A DNA stretch of 64,000 bases from Croceibacterium_A sp035555595. GTDB taxonomy: Bacteria > Pseudomonadota > Alphaproteobacteria > Sphingomonadales > Sphingomonadaceae. How positions within the stretch are numbered: position 1 is the stretch's first letter; each line of letters starts with the position of its first letter. The notes beneath the pieces are model-generated. The model was not told the DNA's origin, ran no database searches, and worked only from the letters and a program-made list of their open reading frames with translations. The translations under genes and the position numbers were made by a program. Positions 15,362 through 24,103 of the stretch are shown here, piece after piece. The stretch covers positions 13,591-77,590 of the forward strand of contig DATMGK010000015.1 in assembly GCA_035555595.1 (NCBI GenBank). Reading direction: 5' to 3'.

Positions 15362-15820
15362 ATGGCGTCGATCTCTAATGACGACATTGATATCCTCGCG
15401 AAGGCGAAGCGCGCGCTCGATCGGGACTACGCGCCATCGGAAGATGAAGAGTATATGTCCCCGCAGCAGCTCGATTACTTTCGGGTGCTGCTCCTTGAAT
15501 GGAAGAAGTCGATTCTCAGCGCCTCGGAAGGGACTCTGCAATCGTTGCAGGATGGCCCGATCCGCGAACCCGATCTCAATGATCGCGCGTCGAGCGAGAC
15601 GGACTGGGGGATTGAGCTTCGTACGCGTGACCGCCAGCGAAAGCTGATTGCCAAGATCGATGCGGCTCTCCGCCGGATCGACGATGGGGAATACGGCTGG
15701 TGCGAAGTGACGGGCGAACCGATCGGAATCAATCGCCTGATCGCCCGGCCCATCGCCACCATGACGGTAGAAGCGCAGCAGGCGCATGAACGGCGCGAAA
15801 AGGTTTCCCGCGACGATTGA
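15362..15820 (+). CDS. dksA: RNA polymerase-binding transcription factor DksA
   Basis: 152-residue DksA/TraR family protein that binds in the RNA polymerase secondary channel and works with ppGpp in the stringent response. It has the long N-terminal coiled-coil with acidic tip region (YFRVLLLEWKKSI; SSETDWGIELRTRDRQRKLI) and the C-terminal globular part YGWCEVTGEPIGINRLIARP. Only one of the four zinc-finger cysteines is kept (Cys114); the second position is Thr117 and the other two are replaced in the TMTVEAQ segment. Similar cysteine-poor DksA is known from Rhodobacter. ATG has GGAG upstream. Confidence 0.93.
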   Translation: MASISNDDIDILAKAKRALDRDYAPSEDEEYMSPQQLDYFRVLLLEWKKSILSASEGTLQSLQDGPIREPDLNDRASSETDWGIELRTRDRQRKLIAKIDAALRRIDDGEYGWCEVTGEPIGINRLIARPIATMTVEAQQAHERREKVSRDD

Positions 15821-15984
15821 CCCGATTTGGGACACACGTGTTACGCAGGGCCCAGCCTTAACTACCTATTAGCCATACAAGCGAATAACTGTCATATCCG
15901 CGCAACATGCGCGTTCGCTTGGCTTCCGCCTTAATTGGTGGCAGCTTGGGTCCCAGGCACACAAACAACGGTCGCATCGAAAAG

Positions 15985-16368
15985 ATGAGCAACGTCGATA
16001 CCCGCCAGGTCAACCGCGATAGCCTGTTCCTGCTCGCCCAATTGAGGGTCGACGGGCGCGAAGGCGAAACGCGCGTGAAGGTCCGCAACTTGTCCTCCGG
16101 GGGCATGATGGCGGAAGGCGACATCCCCGTTATGCGCGGATCGCTGGTTTCCGTTGATCTTCGCAATATCGGCTGGATCGAAGGTACGGTGGCGTGGAAG
16201 CAGGACAACCGCTTCGGCATCGCTTTCGTGAACGAGATTGATCCTGCCGCCGTGCGTGTGCCCGATGCGTCGCAGTCAGCCACTTTCGCCGCGCCGCCAT
16301 ATACCCGCACCCATCAGGCTGTCCCGCCGGCTCAGCGTGCCAGCGCGCGGAACATGCGCAAGATCTGA
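15985..16368 (+). CDS. PilZ domain protein
   Basis: 127-residue PilZ protein with both c-di-GMP binding signatures: R7-x-x-x-R11 near the N-terminus and N-x-S-x-G-G (NLSSGG). The core ends around VNEIDPAAV and is followed by a proline- and alanine-rich tail with no predicted fold. ATG 15985 is chosen at the point where homology begins; the upstream site is weak and an ATG 26 codons earlier would add an unusual N-terminus. Likely a cytoplasmic c-di-GMP effector with unknown target. Confidence 0.85.
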   Translation: MSNVDTRQVNRDSLFLLAQLRVDGREGETRVKVRNLSSGGMMAEGDIPVMRGSLVSVDLRNIGWIEGTVAWKQDNRFGIAFVNEIDPAAVRVPDASQSATFAAPPYTRTHQAVPPAQRASARNMRKI

Positions 16369-16415
16369 CGCTTCCACGCGGTTGAACGCTTGGCCTCGCC
16401 CGCCTAGTCAGGGGT

Positions 16416-17927
16416 ATGGCGTGGGCGCGGCAAATCCTGATCCTGCCCTTTTTCGCGGCTCTTCTGGGCTGCGGCCTTGCTGACGACGGCGCGCTCGACG
16501 TCGCCTTTATCGATACGCCGGAAGATCTCTATCGTACCGGTGTGCGGCTTTCCGATGGCGCGCAGCATGTTCGCGGCGCAACCGGCGCGGGGCTCGTTAC
16601 ACTGGACGCCAATGGCGATGTGATACCCTCGCTGGCCGATCGATGGATCGTCACCGATGATGGGCGCAGCTTCATTTTCCGCCTGCGCGGCGGGAAGTGG
16701 CCCGATGGTCGCGACCTCACGGCCGAAAGCGCGCGCGCGGCCCTCCTGCGCGCCATTCGCGCCTTGCGCGGCACCTCGCTCGGCCTTGATCTCGAACCGA
16801 TCGATGAAGTGCGGGCGATGGCGGGCCGGGTTGTCGAGATTCGCCTTTCCAGCCCGCTGCCGATGCTGTTGCAACTGCTGGCCCAGCCGGAACTGGCGCT
16901 GGCCCCGGGCGGCGGCGACATGGCGATGGAACATCCCCCCGCGCATTGTGGGGCAGGCGGCGATGCTCGGGCTGAGGAGGGGGAATGCGCGTCTCTCGCC
17001 GTGCTGACGATGAAGCCGCCCCAGGATCGCGGCATTCCAGAGGCGGAGGACTGGCGCGAATACACGCGTGAGGTCGTTTTGCGGGCTTCCGGTTCGCAAC
17101 ATGCGGTGCGGATGTTCGATGATGGTGAGGTTGATCTCGTGCTCGGCGGCGGAATCGGCGCTCTGCCGCTGGTGGACGTCGGCCCGCTTTCTCGCGGCAC
17201 GGTGCAGATCGATCCGGCCATCGGCCTTTTCGGCCTGCATGTCGGCCGCAAGTCGGCGCTGCTGGAAACCGCGCGTATTCGCGAGGCGCTGGCCATGGCG
17301 ATTGATCGCCCGGCACTGATCGGCCCGTTCAACATCAGCGGCTGGGCGCCCACGACACGTATTGTCGCGCCTGGCTTGTCCGGTGAATCCGGCTCCATTC
17401 CCGAACGCTGGGCCAACCGTCCGGTCGAGGAATTGCGGGCCGAGGCTTCCAGCCGCATCGCTGCGTGGCGGCAGGAGAACGGCGGTGCAGAGGCGGTGCT
17501 GACACTGGCGATCGACCGTTCGCCGGGTCTGGACATGCTGTTTCGCGAACTCGCAGGCCAGTTCGGCACTATCGGTATCCGGCTCGTCAGGGCTGATTCG
17601 GCCCGGACTGCCGATCTGGTGCTGGTAGACCGGGTCGCGCGTTATGCGGATCCGCGCTGGTTTCTCAACCAGTTCAACTGCACCCTCGGCAACGACGCCT
17701 GCACGCCGCAAGCGGACAGACTGGTGAAAGAAGCGCTGACGGAAACTGAGCCAGAGGCGCGCGCCGCCAAACTGGCCGAAGCGGAAATCGCGTTGACGTT
17801 GGACAACGTCTACATCCCGTTCGGCTCGCCGCTTCGCTTTTCGCTCGTGCGCGGCACCGTGCAGGGCTTCGCGCCGAACCAGTGGGCGTTCCATCCCTTG
17901 CCGCCCCTCGCCACCATCCCCAGATAA
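16416..17927 (+). CDS. Peptide/nickel-type ABC transporter substrate-binding lipoprotein
   Basis: 503-residue protein of the SBP_bac_5 (DppA/OppA) family. The N-terminus is a lipoprotein signal with LLGC lipobox near residue 19, so the mature protein is membrane anchored. Family features are VIPSLADRWIVTDDGRSFIFRLRGGKWPDG read in two parts, REALAMAIDRPALI and the C-terminal hinge region. No permease or ATPase gene is adjacent, so it may be an orphan or act with a distant transporter. The Shine-Dalgarno match is poor (AGGGG too close to ATG). Confidence 0.85.
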   Translation: MAWARQILILPFFAALLGCGLADDGALDVAFIDTPEDLYRTGVRLSDGAQHVRGATGAGLVTLDANGDVIPSLADRWIVTDDGRSFIFRLRGGKWPDGRDLTAESARAALLRAIRALRGTSLGLDLEPIDEVRAMAGRVVEIRLSSPLPMLLQLLAQPELALAPGGGDMAMEHPPAHCGAGGDARAEEGECASLAVLTMKPPQDRGIPEAEDWREYTREVVLRASGSQHAVRMFDDGEVDLVLGGGIGALPLVDVGPLSRGTVQIDPAIGLFGLHVGRKSALLETARIREALAMAIDRPALIGPFNISGWAPTTRIVAPGLSGESGSIPERWANRPVEELRAEASSRIAAWRQENGGAEAVLTLAIDRSPGLDMLFRELAGQFGTIGIRLVRADSARTADLVLVDRVARYADPRWFLNQFNCTLGNDACTPQADRLVKEALTETEPEARAAKLAEAEIALTLDNVYIPFGSPLRFSLVRGTVQGFAPNQWAFHPLPPLATIPR

Positions 17928-17932
17928 CGGCA

Positions 17933-18334
17933 ATGGACGTCACGCAGCGCCCGCAACCAATGGGCATCCCGACCGGCAACGATCCCCATGCGATCCGTCG
18001 CAGGATCGAAGCGCTCGAACACCTGCTGGAACGCAGCTTCGTCGTGCCGGGCATCAATCGCCCGGTCGGGCTGGACGCAATGCTCGGCCTCGTCCCGGTC
18101 GTGGGCGATCTCGCGGCGGCGGCAATGGCCGCCTATCTGGTATGGGAAGCGCGCAATCTGGGCCTTCCCAAGTGGAAGCTGTTGCGCATGGCGGGCAACG
18201 TGGCCTTCGACACCGCGCTTGGTGCCGTTCCCGTCGTAGGCGACGCGTTCGACTTCTTCTTCCGGTCCAACACTCGCAACCTGAAGATCGTGAAGCGCCA
18301 CCTCGACAAGCACCATCCGCTGATCGAGCAATAG
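17933..18334 (+). CDS. DUF4112 membrane protein
   Basis: 133-residue DUF4112 protein. It contains two similar hydrophobic segments, each ending in a PVVGD motif: LDAMLGLVPVVGDLAAAAMA and FDTALGAVPVVGDAFDFFF. These give a likely two-helix membrane hairpin with charged ends. Function unknown. ATG 17933 lies six bases after the preceding lipoprotein gene, suggesting co-transcription. Confidence 0.88.
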   Translation: MDVTQRPQPMGIPTGNDPHAIRRRIEALEHLLERSFVVPGINRPVGLDAMLGLVPVVGDLAAAAMAAYLVWEARNLGLPKWKLLRMAGNVAFDTALGAVPVVGDAFDFFFRSNTRNLKIVKRHLDKHHPLIEQ

Positions 18335-18409
18335 GGCGCACGCCTATCCTCAGCTAATCGCCCCGGCGACGGTGACTCACGGCGCGCCCTTCCGCTAGTC
18401 GCAATCGCG

Positions 18410-21016
18410 ATGGCCAATCCCACCGCCGTTACGCCCATGATGGCGCAATACCTCGCCCTGAAGCAGCAGGCGGAGGGGTGCCTGCTGTTCTATCGCATGG
18501 GCGACTTTTTCGAGTTGTTCTTCGACGATGCGAAGACGGCGGCGGCAGTGCTCGACATTGCGCTGACCAGTCGCGGTGAACACGACGGGGCCCCGATCCC
18601 GATGTGCGGTGTGCCGGTCCACTCGGCGGAAGGGTATCTGGCCCGCCTGATTAAGGCTGGTTGCCGCGTGGCGATTGCCGAACAGGTGGAAACGCCGGAA
18701 CAGGCGAAGAAACGGGGCGGGTCCAAGGCGCTGGTCGCGCGCGATATCGTGCGCTTCGTCACTGCCGGGACCCTGACGGAAGAAGCGCTGCTGGAACCGC
18801 GCCGTTCCAACGTGCTCGCTGCCATATGCGAAGTGCGCGGCGCGATCGGTATTGCCTCGTGCGATATCTCCACCGGGCGCATGGAATTGGAGGAATGCCC
18901 GCCAGAGGCGATGGCTGCCGCTCTTGCCCGGCTCGGCGCGAACGAGTTGATCGCCCCGGAAGAATGGTCTGATGCTCCTTTCGAGGCAGCCCCCCGTCCA
19001 CGGCGTGATTTCACCAGCGAGGAGGGCGATGCGCGCCTGCGCGCGGTCCACGGCGTCGCCACGCTGGATGGCTTCGGGGATTTTACGCGTGCGATGCTCG
19101 CGGCGGCGGGCGGGCTTGTCGCCTATCTCGATCATGTGGGGCGGGGCGCGCTTCCGCTGCTGCTGCCGCCTGTCGCGCGCGCAGTTGGTGCGACGCTGGA
19201 AATGGATGCGGCCACCCGCGCCAGCCTCGAAATCATCGAAGCGCAGGCGGGGGGGCGCGCCGGCAGCCTGCTGGCGGCGGTCGATCGCTGTGTTACCGGG
19301 GCGGGGGCGCGGCTTCTGGCGGAAGACCTTTCCGCCCCGCTCGCCGCGGCGGGTGAGATCGGGCAGCGCCTCGACCTCGTTCAGTGGCTGCACGCGGACC
19401 CTCTGCTGCGGGCCGACTTGCGGGATGTGTTGCGCGCCTTGCCCGATGTCGGCCGCGCGCTGGGACGCATCGTGGCAGGGCGAGGCAGCCCGCGCGATCT
19501 GGGTCAGGTGCGCGATGGCTTGGGGGAGGCACGCCGCATCCATGATTTCCTGCAGGGGCGGGCGGACAAACCGGCCCTGCTTGGCGCGATCCTGCCCGAA
19601 CTGGCGGGGCATGGGGCGCTGACCGATCTGCTCGCCCGCGCGCTGGTTCCCTCACCGCCTACCGAACGTTCGCAAGGCGGCTTCATTGCTGAAGGTTACG
19701 ACGCCTCGCTCGATGAACTGCGCGGAATATCCAGCAACTCGCGCCGCGCCATTGCCGCGCTGGAGGGCCGCTATCGGGACGAGACGGGCATTGCCGCGCT
19801 CAAGATCCGCCATAACGGCGTGCTTGGCTATTTCATCGAAGTGCCCGCCCGCCACGCCGATGCGCTGATGGCGCCCCACAGCGGCTTCACCCATCGCCAG
19901 ACGATGGCCGGCGCGGTGCGCTTCAATTCTCTCCATCTGCATGAGGAAGCCAGCCGCATCGCCGAATCCGGCGGTCACGCGCTGGCGGCTGAGGAAGCGC
20001 ATTTTGAGGAACTGGTGGCGGAAGTCGTGGCCGCGCGCGAACCGATTGCTCGCACTGCGGCCGCACTTGCCCGGCTGGATGTCGCCGCGGGACAGGCGGA
20101 ACGTGCAGCCGAAGGCGGCTGGTGCCGCCCCGACATTGTCGACCGCGCCTGCATTGAGATCGAAGGCGGACGACATCCAGTTGTGGAGGCTGCGCTGGCA
20201 CAGGCGGGCGAACGCTTCGTCGCCAACGATTGCTCTCTGGGCCCAGATGACAGGCTGTGGCTGGTCGGTGGCCCGAACATGGGCGGCAAGTCCACTTTCC
20301 TGCGCCAGAACGCGCTTATTGTGTTGCTGGCGCAGGCAGGCGGCTTCGTGCCGGCCTCACGGGCGCAGGTCGGGCTGGTGGATCGCCTGTTCAGCCGCGT
20401 GGGGGCCAGTGACAACCTCGCCCGGGGCCGTTCGACCTTCATGGTCGAAATGGTGGAAACGGCCGCCATCCTGTCTCAGGCGACGGACCGCAGCTTCGTC
20501 ATTCTTGACGAAATCGGGCGCGGCACCTCCACTTATGACGGGCTGGCGTTGGCATGGGCCGTGGCGGAAGCGATCCACGAAACCAACCGCTGCCGCTGCC
20601 TCTTCGCCACCCATTATCACGAACTTGCGCGTCTGGCGGAAACCTGCCCGGCGCTATCCCTCCACCACGTCCGCGCGCGTGAATGGAAGGGCGATCTTGT
20701 TCTGCTGCATGAACTGGCGGAAGGCGCGGCTGATCGCAGTTACGGGCTTGCGGTCGCTAAACTGGCGGGCGTTCCTCCCGCCGTCATCGCACGCGCCCGG
20801 CAGGTGCTTGAGAAGCTGGAGAAAGGTCGCGCGGAAACCGGTGGCCTCGCCGCCGGGCTGGGCGAGCTTCCTCTTTTCGCCGCTGCCGCTCAGGCTCAGG
20901 AAGAACAGGTCGACGCCCTGCGCGAACGTCTTGCGCAGACGGAGGTTGATGCCCTCTCTCCCCGCGATGCACTGGATCTGTTGTACGAGTTGAAGGGGCT
21001 TGCCGCGAACGGCTGA
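18410..21016 (+). CDS. mutS: DNA mismatch repair ATPase MutS
   Basis: 868-residue MutS, the mismatch sensor of methyl-independent/dependent repair. The mismatch-recognition F-x-E motif is Phe33-Phe34-Glu35 in YRMGDFFELF. The C-terminal ABC-type ATPase has Walker A GPNMGGKST near residue 620, the ARGRSTFMVEM signature and Walker B FVILDEIGRGTST, followed by the FATHYHEL H-loop. Length is normal for the family (about 850). It ends ten bases before a convergent acidic protein gene. mutL is not in the window. Confidence 0.98.
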   Translation: MANPTAVTPMMAQYLALKQQAEGCLLFYRMGDFFELFFDDAKTAAAVLDIALTSRGEHDGAPIPMCGVPVHSAEGYLARLIKAGCRVAIAEQVETPEQAKKRGGSKALVARDIVRFVTAGTLTEEALLEPRRSNVLAAICEVRGAIGIASCDISTGRMELEECPPEAMAAALARLGANELIAPEEWSDAPFEAAPRPRRDFTSEEGDARLRAVHGVATLDGFGDFTRAMLAAAGGLVAYLDHVGRGALPLLLPPVARAVGATLEMDAATRASLEIIEAQAGGRAGSLLAAVDRCVTGAGARLLAEDLSAPLAAAGEIGQRLDLVQWLHADPLLRADLRDVLRALPDVGRALGRIVAGRGSPRDLGQVRDGLGEARRIHDFLQGRADKPALLGAILPELAGHGALTDLLARALVPSPPTERSQGGFIAEGYDASLDELRGISSNSRRAIAALEGRYRDETGIAALKIRHNGVLGYFIEVPARHADALMAPHSGFTHRQTMAGAVRFNSLHLHEEASRIAESGGHALAAEEAHFEELVAEVVAAREPIARTAAALARLDVAAGQAERAAEGGWCRPDIVDRACIEIEGGRHPVVEAALAQAGERFVANDCSLGPDDRLWLVGGPNMGGKSTFLRQNALIVLLAQAGGFVPASRAQVGLVDRLFSRVGASDNLARGRSTFMVEMVETAAILSQATDRSFVILDEIGRGTSTYDGLALAWAVAEAIHETNRCRCLFATHYHELARLAETCPALSLHHVRAREWKGDLVLLHELAEGAADRSYGLAVAKLAGVPPAVIARARQVLEKLEKGRAETGGLAAGLGELPLFAAAAQAQEEQVDALRERLAQTEVDALSPRDALDLLYELKGLAANG

Positions 21017-21025
21017 AGCCGTCTG

Positions 21026-21385
21026 CTAAATGCCTTCCTCGTCATCTTCCTCATCGGCGTCCCTGATTTCGTCGCCGTACTTGTCGTCGTCATCGTCCAT
21101 GTTCGGTTCGCCGCGATAAGCGCCCATGTCGATCCGGCCGGATTGTTCCATGTCGCGCATGTGGTCGATCAGGTCTTGCGAGGAATCGTCCATGATCTCG
21201 CCCTCATCATCCGGCTTGATGCTGTCGAGCGGGCTTTGCTCCGCATCCGCCCCACTGGCCTCGGCGGCTACGGTCTGGGCCTGTTCGCCCTCGTCATCCT
21301 GTTCGGAATTGTGCGTTTCCGGGGCGAGGTCGGCCAAAGTCTGCTTGGGGGTCTGTTCGGCTTCTTCGGGTTTGGTGCGGTCCAT
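21026..21385 (-). CDS. Acidic hypothetical protein
   Basis: 119 residues with about one third Asp and Glu and almost no hydrophobic core, so probably disordered. The C-terminus is a strongly acidic run (MDDDDDKYGDEIRDADEEDD). ATG 21385 is chosen because AAGGAG lies upstream; an ATG eight codons earlier is less well placed. It is 27 bases downstream of the 3-hydroxyacyl-CoA dehydrogenase stop and could be co-transcribed with it. No known family recognised. Confidence 0.7.
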   Translation of the reverse strand: MDRTKPEEAEQTPKQTLADLAPETHNSEQDDEGEQAQTVAAEASGADAEQSPLDSIKPDDEGEIMDDSSQDLIDHMRDMEQSGRIDMGAYRGEPNMDDDDDKYGDEIRDADEEDDEEGI

Positions 21386-21412
21386 CGGTGTGGCTCCTTC
21401 ACCGATCAAACG

Positions 21413-22276
21413 TCAGCGTGCGGGAACAGGTTCCTCGCCAGAATAGTCGTAGAACCCTTTGCCGGTCTTGCGCCCCAGCCAGCCTGCTTCGACATATTTC
21501 ACCAGCAGGGGGGCGGGGCGATATTTCGGATCGCCGGTGGAACCGAAGATCACGCGCATGATCTCAAGGCAGGTATCCAGCCCGATGAAATCCGCCAGTT
21601 GCAGCGGCCCCATTGGATGATTGAGGCCCAGCCGGGCAGCCAGATCGATATCCGCCAGCGCTGCCGTTCCGCTTCCCAGCACGAAGGCCGCTTCGTTGAT
21701 CATCGGCAGCAGGATACGATTGACGACGAAGCCTGGTTCGTCCTCGCTGCGGACCACACGCTTGCCCAGGCTTTCGGCAAAGGCCTGCGTCCGCGCGAAA
21801 GTATCGGGCGCAGTGGCGAGGCCGGGGATTACTTCCACCAGTTCCATCACCGGCACCGGGTTGAAGAAATGCAGCCCGATGAACCGTGCCGGATCGGCGG
21901 TGCCCGCCGCCATGCGCGTGATCGGGATGGAGCTGGTATTGCTGGCCAGAATCGCATCGGGCGCCAGCACCGCGCCGGCCTGTTCGAAGATGGCGCGCTT
22001 GATGTCCTCGCGCTCTGTCGCCGCCTCGATGATGAACGCCGCTTTGGCCATCGGGGTGTAGTCTGTGCCTGTTACGATCCGCTCCAGTACGGGTGCGGCG
22101 TCGTCCAGCACGCCTTTTTCGACCAGCCGGGTCAGACGCTTGGCGATGCCGTCCTTCGTCTTTGCCGCAATGGCCGCGTCGCGATCGACCAGCAGCACCT
22201 TTCGGCCTGATGCGGCAGCTACCTGCGCGATTCCCGCACCCATCTGGCCCGCACCGATCACGCCGACAGTTTCCAT
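21413..22276 (-). CDS. 3-hydroxybutyryl-CoA dehydrogenase
   Basis: 287-residue enzyme of the 3-hydroxyacyl-CoA dehydrogenase family, which oxidises (S)-3-hydroxybutyryl-CoA or longer 3-hydroxyacyl-CoA with NAD. The Rossmann motif GVIGAGQMGAGIAQ is at the N-terminus; SNTSSIPIT, the catalytic His in GLHFFNPVPVM and the C-terminal LGRKTGKGFYDY segment are diagnostic. Length fits the stand-alone Hbd/PaaH type rather than the fused FadB type. Role in fatty acid or short-chain acid metabolism. Confidence 0.95.
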   Translation of the reverse strand: METVGVIGAGQMGAGIAQVAAASGRKVLLVDRDAAIAAKTKDGIAKRLTRLVEKGVLDDAAPVLERIVTGTDYTPMAKAAFIIEAATEREDIKRAIFEQAGAVLAPDAILASNTSSIPITRMAAGTADPARFIGLHFFNPVPVMELVEVIPGLATAPDTFARTQAFAESLGKRVVRSEDEPGFVVNRILLPMINEAAFVLGSGTAALADIDLAARLGLNHPMGPLQLADFIGLDTCLEIMRVIFGSTGDPKYRPAPLLVKYVEAGWLGRKTGKGFYDYSGEEPVPAR

Positions 22277-22327
22277 GCGCTAGCTCCTTCGCAGTTGCAG
22301 CATGGTAACGGGTGAAGGGGCTGGTGG

Positions 22328-22885
22328 CTAGCGGTTAGCCCCCGGCTGCCACAAGGGGTCCTGCCCCCCGTTCGCCGCACGCGCGACGACGAACAGATAA
22401 TCCGACAGCCGGTTGATATAGGCCATTGCCGCCGGGTTCACCGGCGCTTCCACCGTCAATGCCGCCATCGCCCGCTCGGCCCGTCGCACTGCTGCTCTCG
22501 CGATATGCAGCCGCGCAGCCGCCTCGCTACCACCCGGCAGAATGAAGCTGCGCAGCGGTTCTAGCGTGTCGTTCACTGCGTCGATCCGCCCTTCCAGCCA
22601 CTCGGACTGTTCAGGCACAATCCGCAGGACCATGTCAGACGGAGTGAAGTCTTCGCCCGGCGTGGCCAGATCGGCGCCCAGATCGAACAGGTCGTTCTGG
22701 ATGCGCGTCAGGTCCGCCGTGCGGTCCTGCGCCGCCAGAATGGCCCAGCCGATTGTAGAATTCGCCTCGTCCACCGCGCCGATCGCTTCGGGGCGTGCAG
22801 CGTGCTTGGGTGTGCGCGATCCGTCGACCAGCCCGGTAGTGCCGTCATCGCCCGTGCGCGTGTAAATCCGGTTTAGCCGGACCAC
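22328..22885 (-). CDS. Cob(I)yrinic acid a,c-diamide adenosyltransferase (PduO type)
   Basis: 185-residue PduO-type ATP:cobalamin adenosyltransferase, which adds the adenosyl group to cob(I)alamin. The ATP-binding N-terminus RIYTRTGDDGTTGL, the EAIGAVDEANSTIG segment, FILPGGS and the C-terminal YINRLSDYLFVVAR motif are all present. The organism therefore can make coenzyme B12 from cobalamin. It lies just upstream of the acyl-CoA dehydrogenase gene and downstream of a small membrane protein gene, probably in one transcript. Confidence 0.96.
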   Translation of the reverse strand: MVRLNRIYTRTGDDGTTGLVDGSRTPKHAARPEAIGAVDEANSTIGWAILAAQDRTADLTRIQNDLFDLGADLATPGEDFTPSDMVLRIVPEQSEWLEGRIDAVNDTLEPLRSFILPGGSEAAARLHIARAAVRRAERAMAALTVEAPVNPAAMAYINRLSDYLFVVARAANGGQDPLWQPGANR

Positions 22886-22894
22886 GTCCGTAGA

Positions 22895-23122
22895 TCAGCC
22901 CGCCATCGCCAGCAGTACGGCCACCACGACGATGGCCAGCGCCTGATACTTGATGCGCGACATCATCATGCGATTCTGCTGAAGCTGCATCTGCGTCACT
23001 TCGTCGCTGTTGCTTTCCAGATCCAGCTTGGTGCTTTTCATGAAAGCGATCACGCCGCGCACCAGCGACACCACCACCATGGCCATACAGATGACGAGCA
23101 AGATTATGAGAACGGCGTTCAT
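22895..23122 (-). CDS. Small two-helix membrane protein (HIG1/twin-TM type)
   Basis: 75-residue protein with two transmembrane helices: the N-terminal AVLIILLVICMAMVVVSLV and the C-terminal YQALAIVVVAVLLAMAG. Between them is the polar segment QQNRMMMSRIKYQ, close to the HIG1-domain pattern N-R-x-M-x-x-R-x-x-x-Q. HIG1-type proteins can associate with respiratory complexes, but this is inference. Its ATG overlaps the stop of gluQ by four bases. Confidence 0.78.
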   Translation of the reverse strand: MNAVLIILLVICMAMVVVSLVRGVIAFMKSTKLDLESNSDEVTQMQLQQNRMMMSRIKYQALAIVVVAVLLAMAG

Positions 23123-23967
23123 ATCGCCCAGCTTACCCCTGCCGACAGGGTAATGCCAGCCGGCAAACGCCCATTCCGCAATGCGTCTGCCACGGCCCGT
23201 CCGTCTTCTCCCGCGCGGCGGCGATCGGCGAGGGAGGGGGAGCCGCGCCGCTTGGCCAGTTTGCGGCCATCTTCCCCCATCAGCAGCGCGTGATGATGCC
23301 AGACCGGCACAGGCAGGCTCAGCAGTTCTTGCAACAGCCGGTGGACATGCGTGGCCGCGAACAGATCCATCCCCCGCGTCACCAGCGTTACGCCATCCGC
23401 CGCGTCGTCCAGCGTGGCCGCCAGATGATAGCTCGCGGGTGTCTCGCGGTCCTTGCGCACCAGCACCGGATCACCCGCCAGTTCTGGCCGGGCCTGCTGC
23501 TCTCCCCGAAGTGCGTCGGTCCACACCAGCGGCCCGGTGCGCCGCAGCGCCTCCGCCACATTCAGTCGCCAGGCGACCTCGCCATCGGGGTCCACGCCCA
23601 CCTCGCGGCAGGTTCCAGGATAGACCGGCCCATCCGGCCCGTCTTGCGCTGCAGCGGCGATCTCCGCCCGTGTGCAACGGCAGGGATACAGCAGGCCCAT
23701 CTCCCGTAACCGCGCCGCCGCATTCTCATAGCGGGCAATGCGCGCCGATTGCGGGGCCACTTCTACCCATTCCAGCCCTAGCCAGTGCAGATCGGCGCGG
23801 AACTCTTCCGCCAGTTCCGACCGGGACCGCTCGCCGTCGATATCCTCGATCCGCAGCAGGAAACGGCCTGCAACCTGTTGCGCCAGATCATGCGCCACGA
23901 TCGCGGAAAAGGCGTGGCCCAGATGCAGCGATCCGTTGGGGCTGGGGGCGAAGCGGGTCACGATCAT
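23119..23967 (-). CDS. gluQ: tRNA glutamyl-Q(34) synthetase GluQRS
   Basis: 282-residue paralogue of the glutamyl-tRNA synthetase catalytic core. It attaches glutamate to the queuosine base in tRNA-Asp. The N-terminus RFAPSPNGSLHLGHA carries the HIGH-type motif (HLGH), LLRIEDID is conserved, CRCTRAE-type cysteines suggest a zinc site, and KLAKR replaces KMSKS. It lacks the anticodon-binding domain, as expected for this family. It overlaps the small membrane protein gene downstream by four bases. Confidence 0.95.
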   Translation of the reverse strand: MIVTRFAPSPNGSLHLGHAFSAIVAHDLAQQVAGRFLLRIEDIDGERSRSELAEEFRADLHWLGLEWVEVAPQSARIARYENAAARLREMGLLYPCRCTRAEIAAAAQDGPDGPVYPGTCREVGVDPDGEVAWRLNVAEALRRTGPLVWTDALRGEQQARPELAGDPVLVRKDRETPASYHLAATLDDAADGVTLVTRGMDLFAATHVHRLLQELLSLPVPVWHHHALLMGEDGRKLAKRRGSPSLADRRRAGEDGRAVADALRNGRLPAGITLSAGVSWAI

Positions 23968-24047
23968 GTCACCGCCTTATCACTCCACATCTCGCCGCTC
24001 TGCCGCGACTCGCCGAAATTACTGTGGATTCGTGTTTTGTAACGGGG

Positions 24048-24067
24048 TTGACGCTTTTGCGCGCAAA
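24048..24067 (+). promoter_or_regulatory. HNH gene -35 element with palindrome
   Basis: TTGACG at 24048-24053 is followed by a perfect 12-base palindrome TTTGCGCGCAAA at 24056-24067. A -10 is not clear. The palindrome falls in the promoter spacer 37 bases before the GTG start, where a repressor could bind. Confidence 0.35.
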
Positions 24068-24103
24068 TGCTCCCATCGTCTGCATCAGGAAGGAACGCGC
24101 CGA

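Noticed and set aside
19941..20993. 350-codon frame inside mutS
   Set aside because: Alternative frame of the MutS ATPase region; composition is biased and no ribosome site is seen.
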